NCBI RefSeq assembly: GCF_016427505.1
Contig: NZ_JAELXS010000001.1
Span: forward strand, 124,001-188,000
Direction: 5' to 3'
DNA length: 64,000 nucleotides
Source: Sphingomonas mollis
Lineage (GTDB): Bacteria; Pseudomonadota; Alphaproteobacteria; Sphingomonadales; Sphingomonadaceae
The notes beneath the pieces were generated by a model. It saw nothing but the letters and a program-made list of their open reading frames with translations. It searched no databases and had not been told where the DNA came from. This document shows, in pieces, positions 32,902-42,160 of the stretch (positions within the stretch are counted from its first letter, which is position 1; every line of letters begins with the position of its first letter). A program made the position numbers and the translations under genes.

Positions 32902-35721
32902 TCAGGCGCCGAAAGTACGCTGCCACCAGCCGCGGCGGGGGCCGCCGGACTGATCGTCCGGCTCACCCTCGCCACCGGTCGGCGCCGGGTCGGCGTCGGC
33001 CGTGGGAGAGGCTGTGGAGGCTACCGGCTCCGGTGCCGGTTCGGCGACCGGTTCAGCCTCCGGTGCCGGCGCGGGCTTCGGGGTGCGCGGCGTCCGTGCC
33101 TTGGGCGTTGCCGCCGGTGCGGCGACGGTGTCGGCGTCCGACGCCTTGCGGCGGCCGCGACGCGGCTTGGGTGCCGCTTCTTCCTCGGTCGGGGCGGCGG
33201 GCTCCGGTGCTACCTCCGCAGGTGCCTCGACGGCCGTGTCGGCTGCCTTGCGACGCGAGCGGCGCGGCTTGGCGGGGGCCGGTTCGGCTGCTTCCTCGAC
33301 GGCGGGCGCCGGTGCCGGTGCCGGTGCCTCGGCAACCGTTTCGGGTGCGGCGGCACGGGCGCGGGGACGACGGCGGGTCTTGGGGGCGGCTGCCTCCGCT
33401 TCCTCTACCGGTGCCTCGGCGACGGGCTGGACGACCACTTCGACGGGTGCCGGGGTCGGCAACGCGAGCGGATCGGCGACCGGGCCGGCATCGCTGGCAT
33501 CGGCCGCTTCGGCCGGCGTCTCGACGACAGGCTGATCGTCGTCGTTGGCGACCGAGGCATCGGCCACGGTGTCACCACGGCGACCGCCGCGACGACCCCG
33601 GCGACCACGCCGACGACGACCGCCGGTCTCACCCTCGGCCGGCTGCTCACCGGCGAATTCACCGGTATCCACCGTCTCGTCATCGGTCTGGTCGGCGGTG
33701 TCGATCTCAGCCTGATCGTCGCCCTGCTCACCCTCGGCCAGCTCGGACTGTTCGCCTGCCGACCCACCTTCGGGATGTGCGCGACCGCGACGACCGCGAC
33801 GGCGGCGGCGGCGCTTGCCGCGGGCTTCGCCTTCATCGTCACCACGGGCTTCGCGCGGTTCGCGAGGGGCGCGGACGGTGGCCTCTACGGCCTCCTCCTC
33901 GATCTCCTCTTCCTCGACCTCGGGCTCCTCGATGTAGTCGTCCTCTTCCTCGTCCATGACGAGTTCGTCGATGCGTGGTGCATGCGCGGGCGGCGGGCCG
34001 CTGGCCTCCACCGACATGCGCGCGCCTTCCTCCTCGCGATCCGGGATCACCTCGATCGTCACGCCGTAGCGATCCTCGACCTCGGCGATGTCGGCGCGCT
34101 TGCGGTTGAGGACGTAGATCGTCGCTTCGTGGCTGGCGCGCAGCGTGAGCAGCGAACCGCGGCCGCGGGCAGCCTCCTCTTCGAGCAGACGCAGCGCAGA
34201 CAAGCCGGCGGACGAGGCGGTGCGGACAAGGCCGGTGCCCTCGCAATGCGGGCAGGCGCGGGTGGATGCCTCCAGCACGCCGGTGCGCAGGCGCTGGCGG
34301 CTCATCTCCATCAGGCCGAACGACGAGATGCGGCCGACCTGGATGCGGGCGCGATCGTTCTTCAGTGCCTCCTTCATCGCCTTTTCGACCTTACGGACGT
34401 TGGACGAGTGATCCATGTCGATGAAGTCGATCACGACGAGGCCGGCCATGTCGCGCAGGCGCAACTGACGCGCGATTTCCTGCGCCGCTTCCAGATTGGT
34501 CGCGGTGGCGGTCTGTTCGATATTGTGTTCGCGGGTCGACCGGCCGGAGTTGATGTCGATCGACACCAGCGCTTCGGTCGGGTTGATGACCAGATAGCCG
34601 CCCGATTTCAGCTGGACGACGGGGTTGTACATCGCCGCCAACTGGTCCTCGACATGCGCGCGCTGGAACAGCGGCACGGCGTCGGCATACTGCTTCACCT
34701 TCTTGGCGTGGCTGGGCATCAGCAGACGCATGAAGTCCTTGGCCTGACGATAGCCTTCCTCGCCCTCGATCACGACCTCGTCGATATCCTTGTTGTAGAT
34801 ATCGCGGATCGCGCGCTTCATCAGGTCGCTGTCGCCGTAGACGAGCGCGGGCGCGGCCGACGTCAGCGTCTTTTCGCGGATCTCGTCCCACAGGCGGGCG
34901 AGATAATCGAAGTCGCGCTTGATCTCGACCTTGGTGCGCTGGAGCCCGGCGGTGCGGACGATGCAGCCCATCGACTGCGGCAGCGCGAGATCGGCCATGA
35001 TCGTCTTCAGGCGCTTGCGATCGCCCGCGTTCGAGATCTTGCGGCTGATGCCGCCGCCATGCGACGTGTTGGGCATCAGGACGCAGTAACGGCCGGCGAG
35101 AGACAGATACGTCGTCAGCGCCGCGCCCTTGTTGCCGCGTTCTTCCTTCACGACCTGCACCAGCAGCACCTGACGGCGGCGGATGACGTCCTGTATCTTG
35201 TAGCGACGGCGCAGGTTCTGGCGACGCTGGCGCAGCGCCTCTACCTGATCGTCGTTGCTGCCACCCTTGCGTGCCGGACGCGGAGCATCGCCGTCCGATT
35301 CGCCATCGGCGTCATCATGGTCGTGATCGTCGTCGTCATGGTCGCCGACGAAATCGCCCCTGCCGTCATGATCGTCGTCGTCATGATCCTCGTCATCGTC
35401 CAGCTCGGCGCGCAGTGCTGCTTCCTCGGCGGCGTGTTCCGCCTCCTCGGCCAGCAGCGCCTCGCGATCCTCCTTGGGGATCTGGTAGTAATCGGGGTGG
35501 ATTTCCGAGAAGGCGAGGAAGCCGTGGCGATTGCCGCCATATTCCACGAACGCCGCCTGCAGCGACGGTTCGACGCGGGTCACCTTGGCGAGGTAGATAT
35601 TGCCCTTGAGCTGCTTTCGCTCGGCGGATTCGAAGTCGAATTCCTCGATCCGGTTATTCTGTACGACGGCAACCCGGGTCTCTTCCCGGTGGCGTGCGTC
35701 GATCAGCATACGCGTGGTCAT
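32902..35721 (-). CDS. rne: Ribonuclease E/G
   Basis: This is a 939-residue endoribonuclease that starts mRNA decay and trims rRNA and tRNA precursors. The S1 RNA-binding domain (about 36-210) is interrupted by an Asp/His-rich insert (about 107-145), as in other alphaproteobacterial enzymes. The DNase-I-like catalytic region with INPTEALVSIDINSGRST and FIDMDHSSN supplies the Mg2+-binding Asp residues. The zinc-link CPHCEGTG joins subunits. The C-terminal 370 residues are disordered with Arg-rich patches (RRRRRRGRRGR) and Pro/Ala/Glu-rich stretches, the usual scaffold for degradosome partners. The preceding TTG is in frame, but ATG 35721 has GGAG eight bases before it. Confidence 0.96.
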   Translation of the reverse strand: MTTRMLIDARHREETRVAVVQNNRIEEFDFESAERKQLKGNIYLAKVTRVEPSLQAAFVEYGGNRHGFLAFSEIHPDYYQIPKEDREALLAEEAEHAAEEAALRAELDDDEDHDDDDHDGRGDFVGDHDDDDHDHDDADGESDGDAPRPARKGGSNDDQVEALRQRRQNLRRRYKIQDVIRRRQVLLVQVVKEERGNKGAALTTYLSLAGRYCVLMPNTSHGGGISRKISNAGDRKRLKTIMADLALPQSMGCIVRTAGLQRTKVEIKRDFDYLARLWDEIREKTLTSAAPALVYGDSDLMKRAIRDIYNKDIDEVVIEGEEGYRQAKDFMRLLMPSHAKKVKQYADAVPLFQRAHVEDQLAAMYNPVVQLKSGGYLVINPTEALVSIDINSGRSTREHNIEQTATATNLEAAQEIARQLRLRDMAGLVVIDFIDMDHSSNVRKVEKAMKEALKNDRARIQVGRISSFGLMEMSRQRLRTGVLEASTRACPHCEGTGLVRTASSAGLSALRLLEEEAARGRGSLLTLRASHEATIYVLNRKRADIAEVEDRYGVTIEVIPDREEEGARMSVEASGPPPAHAPRIDELVMDEEEDDYIEEPEVEEEEIEEEAVEATVRAPREPREARGDDEGEARGKRRRRRRGRRGRAHPEGGSAGEQSELAEGEQGDDQAEIDTADQTDDETVDTGEFAGEQPAEGETGGRRRRGRRGRRGGRRGDTVADASVANDDDQPVVETPAEAADASDAGPVADPLALPTPAPVEVVVQPVAEAPVEEAEAAAPKTRRRPRARAAAPETVAEAPAPAPAPAVEEAAEPAPAKPRRSRRKAADTAVEAPAEVAPEPAAPTEEEAAPKPRRGRRKASDADTVAAPAATPKARTPRTPKPAPAPEAEPVAEPAPEPVASTASPTADADPAPTGGEGEPDDQSGGPRRGWWQRTFGA

Positions 35722-36173
35722 CAAATGGTCTCCGCGCGCGCGTCGGGCATGTCCTCAAAAAGGGCCCTCGCGCGCGATGATAGAAGGCGACCGGCCGCGA
35801 ACGGGCCGGAACGCCGGGTTCATGAAAAATCGTGTCTGCGCGCGCGACGTGCCGGGGCAAATGGCCCTGCGGCTGAATCCCGGTCGCGCCGCCGCCGGCC
35901 GAGGCCTGGCGGTGTTGCGAAAGGGAATGATACGTCATGCGAGCGTCAACCTGGATTGGCCCGCCGGATGGCGGGCTGGCAGCCCGGCGGCGCGTCCGCG
36001 AGATCGCGGGCAACGCATGGGTGCACGCACTAGCTAGCATCGCCCGTCATTCGTCGCAACCGGCGCGATGCGATCGCCGGCGACGTCTTCAACGACCGGA
36101 ATCCCGTTAACGCCAAGTCAAGGGCGACCCGTGCATCCGGGCGTGCTACATGGCGAGGCGGGAGGCGATCGCG
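35722..36173. other. Long divergent intergenic region: rne leader and amidase promoter
   Basis: This 452-bp gap lies between two divergent genes. It has no gene but several GC-rich inverted repeats (for example GCCCGCCGGATGGCGGGC near 35957-35974) and runs of CGCG next to the rne start. A long structured 5' leader is a known site of RNase E autoregulation in E. coli; that this leader does the same is only an inference. I could not place the promoters. Confidence 0.5.
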
Positions 36174-37463
36174 ATGATCGCAAAGGGTATGAAGGGCAAA
36201 CGGGTCTGGACCCATGGCCGTCCGACACGGCATGGACGGCGCGTGCTCGCGATCCTGATCTTTCTGTCGACCCTGTTCGGCGACGTGCCGGCCGCGTTCG
36301 CGGCGGCCCTGACGGCGGCGGTGTCGTCGATCGGGTCGAGCGTCACCATCGATTCCGCGCGAATCATTATCCGCTTCGATCGCGGCATGGCGAGCGCGCA
36401 GGCGACGCTGGACGATGCGCCGCGACGGATCGCGATCGACCTGCCCGCATCGGTCGCCAGCGGACCGACGCGCGCGACCGGCCCGGTCGCGGCGGTGCGG
36501 CAACAGCGGACGACCACCGGCACGCGGCTGGTGTTCGACCTGAAACGGCCCGTGGTGATCGTCGACGGCGGTTTCGACGCGGACGGGCGGGAACTGACGC
36601 TGGCGCTGAAACCCGTGGACGAGGCGACCTTTGCCGAGGCGAGCATGGCGGGGCCGCTCGATTTCTTCCCGTTCAACCTGTCGTTCGGGCGGCGGCCGCG
36701 ATACCGGGTATCGGTGCCGGTGCCGCCACCGGCCAAGGCGCCGCCGCTGCCCAGGGTGCGCGGCGACGATGCCCGGCCGCTGGTGGTGATCGATGCCGGC
36801 CATGGCGGCGTCGATCCCGGTGCGATCAACCCCGCCACGGGACTTCGCGAAAAGGACGTGACGCTGCGGATCGCGCGCGCGATCCGGCAGGAACTGCTCG
36901 CCAGCGGGCGGGTGCGGGTGGCGTTGACGCGTGACAGCGACAAATATCTGGTGCTGCGCGAGCGGTACGGCATCGCCCGCCGGCTGAAGGCGGACCTGTT
37001 CATCTCGATCCACTGCGACAGCGTGGGATCGCCGACCGCGCGCGGCGCATCGGTCTATACCCTGTCGGAGGTCGCGTCGGACAAGGAAGCCGCGCGGCTG
37101 GCGGCGCGCGAGAACAAGGCCGACGTGATCGCGGGCGTGAACCTGGGCGAGGCGGGCGAGGACGTGTCGTCGATCCTGATCGACCTGACCCGGCGCGAGA
37201 CGATGAACAATTCGGCCACTTTCGCCCGCCTGCTGGGTCGCGAGGCGCGGACGCTGGTGCCGATGAAGGTCAATTTCCACCGGATGGCGTCGCTGATGGT
37301 GCTGAAGGCGCCGGATATGCCGTCGATCCTGTTCGAGACGGGCTATATCTCGAACCCGCAGGACGCCGACTTTCTCGATTCGACCGAGGGACGCGAGCGG
37401 ATCGCGGAGAGCGTGCGCCGCGCGGTGGAGGTGCATTTCGCCAAGCGGATGGCGGTCCGGTAG
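36174..37463 (+). CDS. N-acetylmuramoyl-L-alanine amidase (AmiC-like)
   Basis: This is a 429-residue exported zinc amidase that cleaves the bond between muramic acid and the peptide stem, needed for daughter-cell separation. A signal peptide (about 22-44, ending VPAAFAA) precedes an AMIN domain that targets peptidoglycan at the septum (about 45-145). The Amidase_3 domain follows with zinc ligands in DAGHGGVDPGA, GLREKDVTL and SIHCDS and the catalytic Glu in LFETGYISN. Three in-frame ATGs are possible; GGGAGG eight bases before 36174 decides the start. It lies upstream of PBP1A, another wall enzyme. Confidence 0.92.
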   Translation: MIAKGMKGKRVWTHGRPTRHGRRVLAILIFLSTLFGDVPAAFAAALTAAVSSIGSSVTIDSARIIIRFDRGMASAQATLDDAPRRIAIDLPASVASGPTRATGPVAAVRQQRTTTGTRLVFDLKRPVVIVDGGFDADGRELTLALKPVDEATFAEASMAGPLDFFPFNLSFGRRPRYRVSVPVPPPAKAPPLPRVRGDDARPLVVIDAGHGGVDPGAINPATGLREKDVTLRIARAIRQELLASGRVRVALTRDSDKYLVLRERYGIARRLKADLFISIHCDSVGSPTARGASVYTLSEVASDKEAARLAARENKADVIAGVNLGEAGEDVSSILIDLTRRETMNNSATFARLLGREARTLVPMKVNFHRMASLMVLKAPDMPSILFETGYISNPQDADFLDSTEGRERIAESVRRAVEVHFAKRMAVR

Positions 37464-37766
37464 GGGTGGGGCTGCTTCAGTCGTTCGTGCAGAGTAGAGA
37501 CCGAGTAGCCCGAAGGGCGTATCGAGGGCTCGTATCGAAGCACCGTTTCGCGCGCTAACCTGTCCTTCGATACGGGCCTTCGACAGGCTCAGTCCCTACT
37601 CTGGACGAACGGTAGAGAGTGGATCAACTGAAGTAGTCTACCCATCCTTCACTCGCCAACCGCGCGGCTGGCGAGCCGCGATCAAGCTGGTATAGGGTCG
37701 GGTGATGGTTCGCGTATCTCCCTGTTCGTCTGTATCTGCGATCCGTCGCGCGTCGGGGCATGCCGC
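37464..37766. other. Intergenic gap with inverted repeat
   Basis: This 303-bp gap between the amidase and PBP1A genes is mostly repeat (37482-37611). The remaining 150 bases hold the PBP1A leader. No gene. Confidence 0.65.
37482..37611. repeat. Intergenic inverted repeat, TCCTTCGATACGGG family, copy 2
   Basis: The left arm CGTTCGTGCAGAGTAGAGACCGAG... and right arm ...CTCAGTCCCTACTCTGGACGAACG are imperfect inverted copies of about 48 bp. The right arm matches copy 1 at 16.4 kb. The core CCTTCGACAGGCTCAG is a very common proteobacterial intergenic palindrome. Confidence 0.85.
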
Positions 37767-40211
37767 GTGATTGCGGGTTGGTGGCGGCGCTGGTGGGTGA
37801 AGCTGCTGGCGGTGCTGGTATTGCTCGCGGGTTTTGCGTGGGCGCTGCTGTGGCTGCTGGTCATCCGCGACCTGCCGTCGGTGGATCAACTGCGCACCTA
37901 TGAGCCGCCGTTGCCGACCAATGTCCGCGGCGGCGACGGCGTGCCGGTGCAATCCTATGCGCGTGAGCGGCGGGTGGAACTGGCCTATTCGGAATATCCG
38001 CCGTTGCTGGTGAAGGCGTATCTGGCCGCCGAGGACCGGACGTTCTTCGACCATCACGGCGTCGATTTTCCGGGGCTGGCGGGTGCGGTGGTCGATTACG
38101 CGTCGAAGATCGGGACCGGCCGCCGGGCCAAGGGCGGATCGACGATCACGCAGCAGGTGGCCAAGAACCTGTTGATCGGCAACGAATATTCACCGACGCG
38201 CAAGCTGAAGGAGGCGATCCTCGCCTACAAGATCGAGGATACGCTGACCAAGGAACAGATCCTCGAACTGTACCTGAACCAGATCGCGCTGGGGCGGAAC
38301 GCGTTCGGGGTCGAGGCGGCGGCGCATGCCTATTTCGACAAGGAACTGGATCAGCTGACGCTGGCGCAGATGGCGTATCTGGCGATCCTGCCCAAGGGGC
38401 CGTCGAATTACGACCCGGTGCGCCATCCCGAACGGGCGATGGAGCGGCGCGATTACGTGCTGCGCGAGATGCTGCGCAACGGTTTCATCACGCAGGGGCA
38501 GGCGAGCGAGGCGCGGGGCGAGCCGTTGGGCACGGTGCTGCGGCGGACGCCGAAGTACGAGGCGTTCGGCGGCTATTTCGTCGAGGAGGTCCGCCGCCTG
38601 CTGATCGCGCGGTTCGGCGAGACGGCGAAGGCCGGGCCGCTGAGCGTGTACGAAGGCGGGCTGTGGGTGCGGACCTCGCTCGACAAGCGGTTGCAGGAAC
38701 TGGCGGCGCAGGCGTTGCGCGACGGCCTGATCCGCTTCGATGGGGGACGTAGCTGGACCGGGCCGATCCGGCATGTCGACATCGTCGAGGGCAATTGGCT
38801 GCAGCCGCTGCTCAACACCAATATCGGGCTGGATTACAACGACTGGCGTGCCGGCATCGCGATCGCGCGCGAAGGCGATGGCTGGCAGATCGGCTTCGCC
38901 AACGGCAAGACGGGGACGCTGCCGCGCTGGGCCGCGCAGATGCCGCGGCGCGGCACCGCCAGCGCCGCATTCGGCGCGATCGAGCCGGGCGATATCATCG
39001 CGGTGTCGCCATCCGGCAGTGACTGGGCGCTGCGGTCGATTCCGCGTATCTCCGGCGGCTTCGTGGTCGAGGAACCCGCGACCGGCCGGGTGCTGGCGAT
39101 GCAGGGCGGCTTCGACGCGCGCATCCAGGCGTTCAATCGCGCGACCCAGGCGATGCGGCAGCCGGGATCGACGATCAAGCCGATCGTCTATTCGGCGGCG
39201 CTGGAAAACGGGATGACCCCGGCGTCGATTATCGTCGACGGGCCGTTCTGCGTCTATCAGGGCGCGCGCCTGGGCAATAAATGCTTCCGCAACTTCGCCA
39301 ATATGCGCGCGGCGGGGCCGAAGACGATGCGCTGGGGCATCGAACAATCACGTAACCTGATGACGGTGCGCACCGCCGCGCAGACGGGGATGCCGCGCGT
39401 GGTCGATGTGATGAAGCGGATGGGGATCGGCGATTATCCGCCCTATCTGTCGTTCGCGCTGGGCGCGGGCGAGACGACGGTCGGGCGGATGGTCAACGCC
39501 TATGCGATGCTGGCCAATAACGGTCGCGGCAACGCGCCGAGCCTCGTCGATTTCGTGCAGGATCGCCATGGCAAGGTCGTGTTCCCCGACAATTGGCGCC
39601 CCTGCGACAATTGCAACGCGCGCGACTGGAACGGCGGGCCGATGCCCCGGCCGGGCAGCCGGATGCGGCAGGCGATCGACGCACAGACCGCGTATCAGAT
39701 GGTCCACATCACCGAGGGCGTGATCCAGCGTGGCACCGCGACGGTGCTCCGCGATCTCGACCGGCCGATGTTCGGCAAGACGGGGACGACCAGCGGGCCG
39801 ACCGACGTCTGGTTCATCGGCGGGACGCCGCAGTTCATCGGTGGCCTGTATATCGGCTACGACACGCCCCGGAACCTCGGCGGGGCGGAGGGCGGTACGG
39901 TGGCGGCGCCCATCTTCAAGCAGTTCGCGGTCAAGGCGTATGAAGGGCTGGAGAAGCTGCCGTTCCGCGCGCCGGCCGGTATCCGCATGGTGCGGATCGA
40001 CCGGATGAGCGGGCGGCCGGTGTTCGGCACCTTCCCGACCGACACCGATCCCAAGGCGGCCGTGATCTGGGAAGCGTTCAAGCCCGAGACCGAACCGCGC
40101 CGCGCATCGCGTCGAAACGGCCCGGCAGCCACCACCGCCGCGCCTGCCGCGACACAGACCCAGGCGCCCCGCGACAGCGATTTCTTGCAAAGGGAAGGCG
40201 GAATCTACTAG
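37767..40211 (+). CDS. mrcA: Penicillin-binding protein 1A (bifunctional class A PBP)
   Basis: This 814-residue inner-membrane enzyme polymerises and crosslinks peptidoglycan. One transmembrane helix (about 11-33) is followed by a GT51 glycosyltransferase domain with catalytic Glu89 (AAEDRTFFDHHG) and GGSTITQQVAKNLL. An OB-like insert (about 320-440) comes next, then the transpeptidase with Ser468 (PGSTIKP), the SRN motif (EQSRNLMTV) and KTGT (FGKTGTTSG). The C-terminus is Pro/Ala/Arg-rich. It begins with GTG; no ATG is available in frame near the conserved N-terminus. The upstream amidase gene is functionally related but separated by a repeat-filled gap. Confidence 0.95.
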   Translation: MIAGWWRRWWVKLLAVLVLLAGFAWALLWLLVIRDLPSVDQLRTYEPPLPTNVRGGDGVPVQSYARERRVELAYSEYPPLLVKAYLAAEDRTFFDHHGVDFPGLAGAVVDYASKIGTGRRAKGGSTITQQVAKNLLIGNEYSPTRKLKEAILAYKIEDTLTKEQILELYLNQIALGRNAFGVEAAAHAYFDKELDQLTLAQMAYLAILPKGPSNYDPVRHPERAMERRDYVLREMLRNGFITQGQASEARGEPLGTVLRRTPKYEAFGGYFVEEVRRLLIARFGETAKAGPLSVYEGGLWVRTSLDKRLQELAAQALRDGLIRFDGGRSWTGPIRHVDIVEGNWLQPLLNTNIGLDYNDWRAGIAIAREGDGWQIGFANGKTGTLPRWAAQMPRRGTASAAFGAIEPGDIIAVSPSGSDWALRSIPRISGGFVVEEPATGRVLAMQGGFDARIQAFNRATQAMRQPGSTIKPIVYSAALENGMTPASIIVDGPFCVYQGARLGNKCFRNFANMRAAGPKTMRWGIEQSRNLMTVRTAAQTGMPRVVDVMKRMGIGDYPPYLSFALGAGETTVGRMVNAYAMLANNGRGNAPSLVDFVQDRHGKVVFPDNWRPCDNCNARDWNGGPMPRPGSRMRQAIDAQTAYQMVHITEGVIQRGTATVLRDLDRPMFGKTGTTSGPTDVWFIGGTPQFIGGLYIGYDTPRNLGGAEGGTVAAPIFKQFAVKAYEGLEKLPFRAPAGIRMVRIDRMSGRPVFGTFPTDTDPKAAVIWEAFKPETEPRRASRRNGPAATTAAPAATQTQAPRDSDFLQREGGIY

Positions 40212-40222
40212 CCGCCCTATAT

Positions 40223-40260
40223 CATCAGGTCAGCGGCCGCTGGCCTGATGGATGAGTTTT
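40223..40260 (+). terminator. Hairpin between PBP1A and prfB
   Basis: CATCAGG-t-CAGC pairs with GCTG-g-CCTGATG around GGCC (40223-40250), with TTTT at 40257-40260. It could terminate the PBP1A transcript or sit in the prfB leader, since the prfB ribosome site GGAG begins at 40261. Confidence 0.5.
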
Positions 40261-40271
40261 GGAGAACTGCA

Positions 40272-41399
40272 ATGCGCGCCGAAGCGCAGGCTCATGTCGA
40301 TACGATCAACGAAGCGCTGGCCTTGCTGCGCCGTTTTCTGGATTGGGACCGCGCGCTGCGCCGTCTCGACGAACTGAACGCGCGCGTCGAGGATCAGGCG
40401 CTGTGGAACGATCCGAAGGCCGCACAGGAGGTGATGCGCGAGCGTCGCCGGCTGGACGAGGCGATCGCCGCGACGCGCGCGATCGAGGCGGAACTGGAGG
40501 GGACGGTCGAGCTGATCGAACTCGCCGATGCCGAGGGCGATACCGCGCTGGCGGACGAGGGCGCGCAGAGCCTCGCCGAACTCGCCGCACGGGCGGATCG
40601 CGACAAGGTGAAGGCGCTGCTGGCGGGCGAGGCCGATGGCAACGACACCTATATCGAGGTGAACGCCGGCGCCGGCGGCACCGAGAGCCAGGATTGGGCG
40701 GGGATGCTCAGCCGGATGTATTCACGCTGGGGCGAGCGCCACGGCCTGAAGGTGGAACTGATCGACCAGCATTCGGGCGAGCAGGCGGGCATCAAGTCCG
40801 CCACGCTGCTGCTGAAAGGCGAGAACGCGTACGGTTATGCCAAGACCGAATCGGGTGTGCATCGGCTGGTGCGGATCAGCCCGTATGATTCAGCGGCGCG
40901 GCGGCACACGTCGTTCGCGTCGGTGTGGGTCTATCCGGTGGTCGATGACAATATCGAGGTCGAGTATAATGAGAGCGACCTGCGCATCGACACGTACCGC
41001 GCATCGGGCGCAGGTGGTCAGCACATCAACACGACCGATTCGGCGGTGCGGATCACGCATATCCCGACCGGCATCGTCGTGCAGTGCCAGAACCAGCGGT
41101 CGCAGCACAAGAACAAGGCGGAGGCGTACAACCAGTTGCGCGCCCGCCTGTACGAACGCGAACTCGCGATCCGCGAACAGGCGGCCAATGCCGAGAATGC
41201 CGGCAAGACCGATATCGGCTGGGGCCACCAGATCCGGTCCTATGTCCTGCAACCGTATCAGATGGTGAAGGACCTGCGCACCGGGATCGTTTCGACCAGT
41301 CCGTCCGACGTGCTGGACGGCGATCTCGATCCGTTCATGGCGGCGGCGCTGTCGCAGCGGGTCACGGGCGAGGTGGCCGAGGTGGAGGACGTGGATTGA
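40272..41399 (+). CDS. prfB: Peptide chain release factor 2
   Basis: This 375-residue protein recognises UGA and UAA stop codons. The GGQ motif that triggers peptidyl-tRNA hydrolysis is at 248-250 (ASGAGGQHINTTDS). The codon-recognition region reads RISPYDSAARRHTSF, with SPY in place of the SPF of E. coli. The usual programmed +1 frameshift is absent: the N-terminal region LLRRFLDWDRALRRLDEL reads through in one frame. GGAG lies seven bases before the ATG. The frame opens upstream at 40248, but without a ribosome site. Its stop overlaps the TTG start of the next gene. Confidence 0.96.
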   Translation: MRAEAQAHVDTINEALALLRRFLDWDRALRRLDELNARVEDQALWNDPKAAQEVMRERRRLDEAIAATRAIEAELEGTVELIELADAEGDTALADEGAQSLAELAARADRDKVKALLAGEADGNDTYIEVNAGAGGTESQDWAGMLSRMYSRWGERHGLKVELIDQHSGEQAGIKSATLLLKGENAYGYAKTESGVHRLVRISPYDSAARRHTSFASVWVYPVVDDNIEVEYNESDLRIDTYRASGAGGQHINTTDSAVRITHIPTGIVVQCQNQRSQHKNKAEAYNQLRARLYERELAIREQAANAENAGKTDIGWGHQIRSYVLQPYQMVKDLRTGIVSTSPSDVLDGDLDPFMAAALSQRVTGEVAEVEDVD

Positions 41400-42160
41400 G
41401 CCTGCCCCGGACCGGATTGCTGGCTGTCCTGTCGCTGGGCGTCCTGTCGCTGGGCGCGTGCGACGGGTCCAAGCCGCTGATCAAGCGCGAGCCGGAACAG
41501 CCCGAATTTCCGGTCGCCGACCGGCCGGTGGCGCATATCGTGTCGCCGCGCTGGTCGAACGAGGAAGCGCGCGACCGGGTGCGCGAGGCGGCGACGGTGA
41601 TGGACAAGGCGTCGATCCGTTCCGGTATGACGGTCGCCGATATCGGCGCGGGCGAGGGATATTACACGATCCGCCTCGCCGCGCGGGTGGGCGAGGACGG
41701 GCGGGTGCTGGCGGAGGACGTGGTCGCCGCGACCCGCGACCAGTTGGCCGAACGCGTGTCGCGCGAGCGGCTGGAGAATGTCAGCGTGCGGCTGGGCACG
41801 CCCGCCGACCCGAAGCTGCCCGACAACAGCTTCGACCGGGTGCTGATGGTGCATATGTATCATGAGATCGAGCAGCCCTACGAGTTCCTGTGGCGGCTGC
41901 GGCCGTCGCTGAAGCCCGATGGGCTGGTCGTGGTGGTCGATGCCAACCGCCCGACGCGGGATCACGGCACGCCGCCGGAACTGCTGCGCTGCGAATTCGC
42001 GGCGGTCGGTTATGTGCCGGTATCGTTCGAGCCGATGCCGCGTGCGGGCGGCTATTTCGCGACGTTCCGCGTGCAGGGTCCGCGGCCGCAACCGGAAGCG
42101 ATCAAGCCGTGCCGGATGCAGCCGGCACCCGCCGCCAATCCGGGAGTTGCGCACCCATGA
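41396..42160 (+). CDS. Lipoprotein with class I SAM-dependent methyltransferase domain
   Basis: This is a 254-residue protein. The N-terminus is a lipoprotein signal ([15 protein letters not shown], lipobox LGAC), then a methyltransferase fold with the SAM-binding motif [16 protein letters not shown] and [18 protein letters not shown] as motif IV. Homologues are annotated only as methyltransferases. The start is TTG at 41396, within the prfB stop (TTGA), with GGAGGA upstream; no better start exists before the conserved signal. The stop overlaps thyA by ATGA. The export signal in front of a SAM enzyme is odd, because SAM is not known in the periplasm. Confidence 0.78.
   Translation: MSLPRTGLLAVLSLGVLSLGACDGSKPLIKREPEQPEFPVADRPVAHIVSPRWSNEEARDRVREAATVMDKASIRSGMTVADIGAGEGYYTIRLAARVGEDGRVLAEDVVAATRDQLAERVSRERLENVSVRLGTPADPKLPDNSFDRVLMVHMYHEIEQPYEFLWRLRPSLKPDGLVVVVDANRPTRDHGTPPELLRCEFAAVGYVPVSFEPMPRAGGYFATFRVQGPRPQPEAIKPCRMQPAPAANPGVAHP

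Noticed and set aside
32833..36033. A 1066-codon open frame opposite rne
   Set aside because: It has no recognisable domain, reads as Arg/Gly/Asp-rich low complexity, and mirrors the codon bias of rne; typical of a shadow frame in GC-rich DNA.
40320..40360. Programmed +1 frameshift in prfB
   Set aside because: The region reads through in one frame without an in-frame UGA or slippery CUUUGA.
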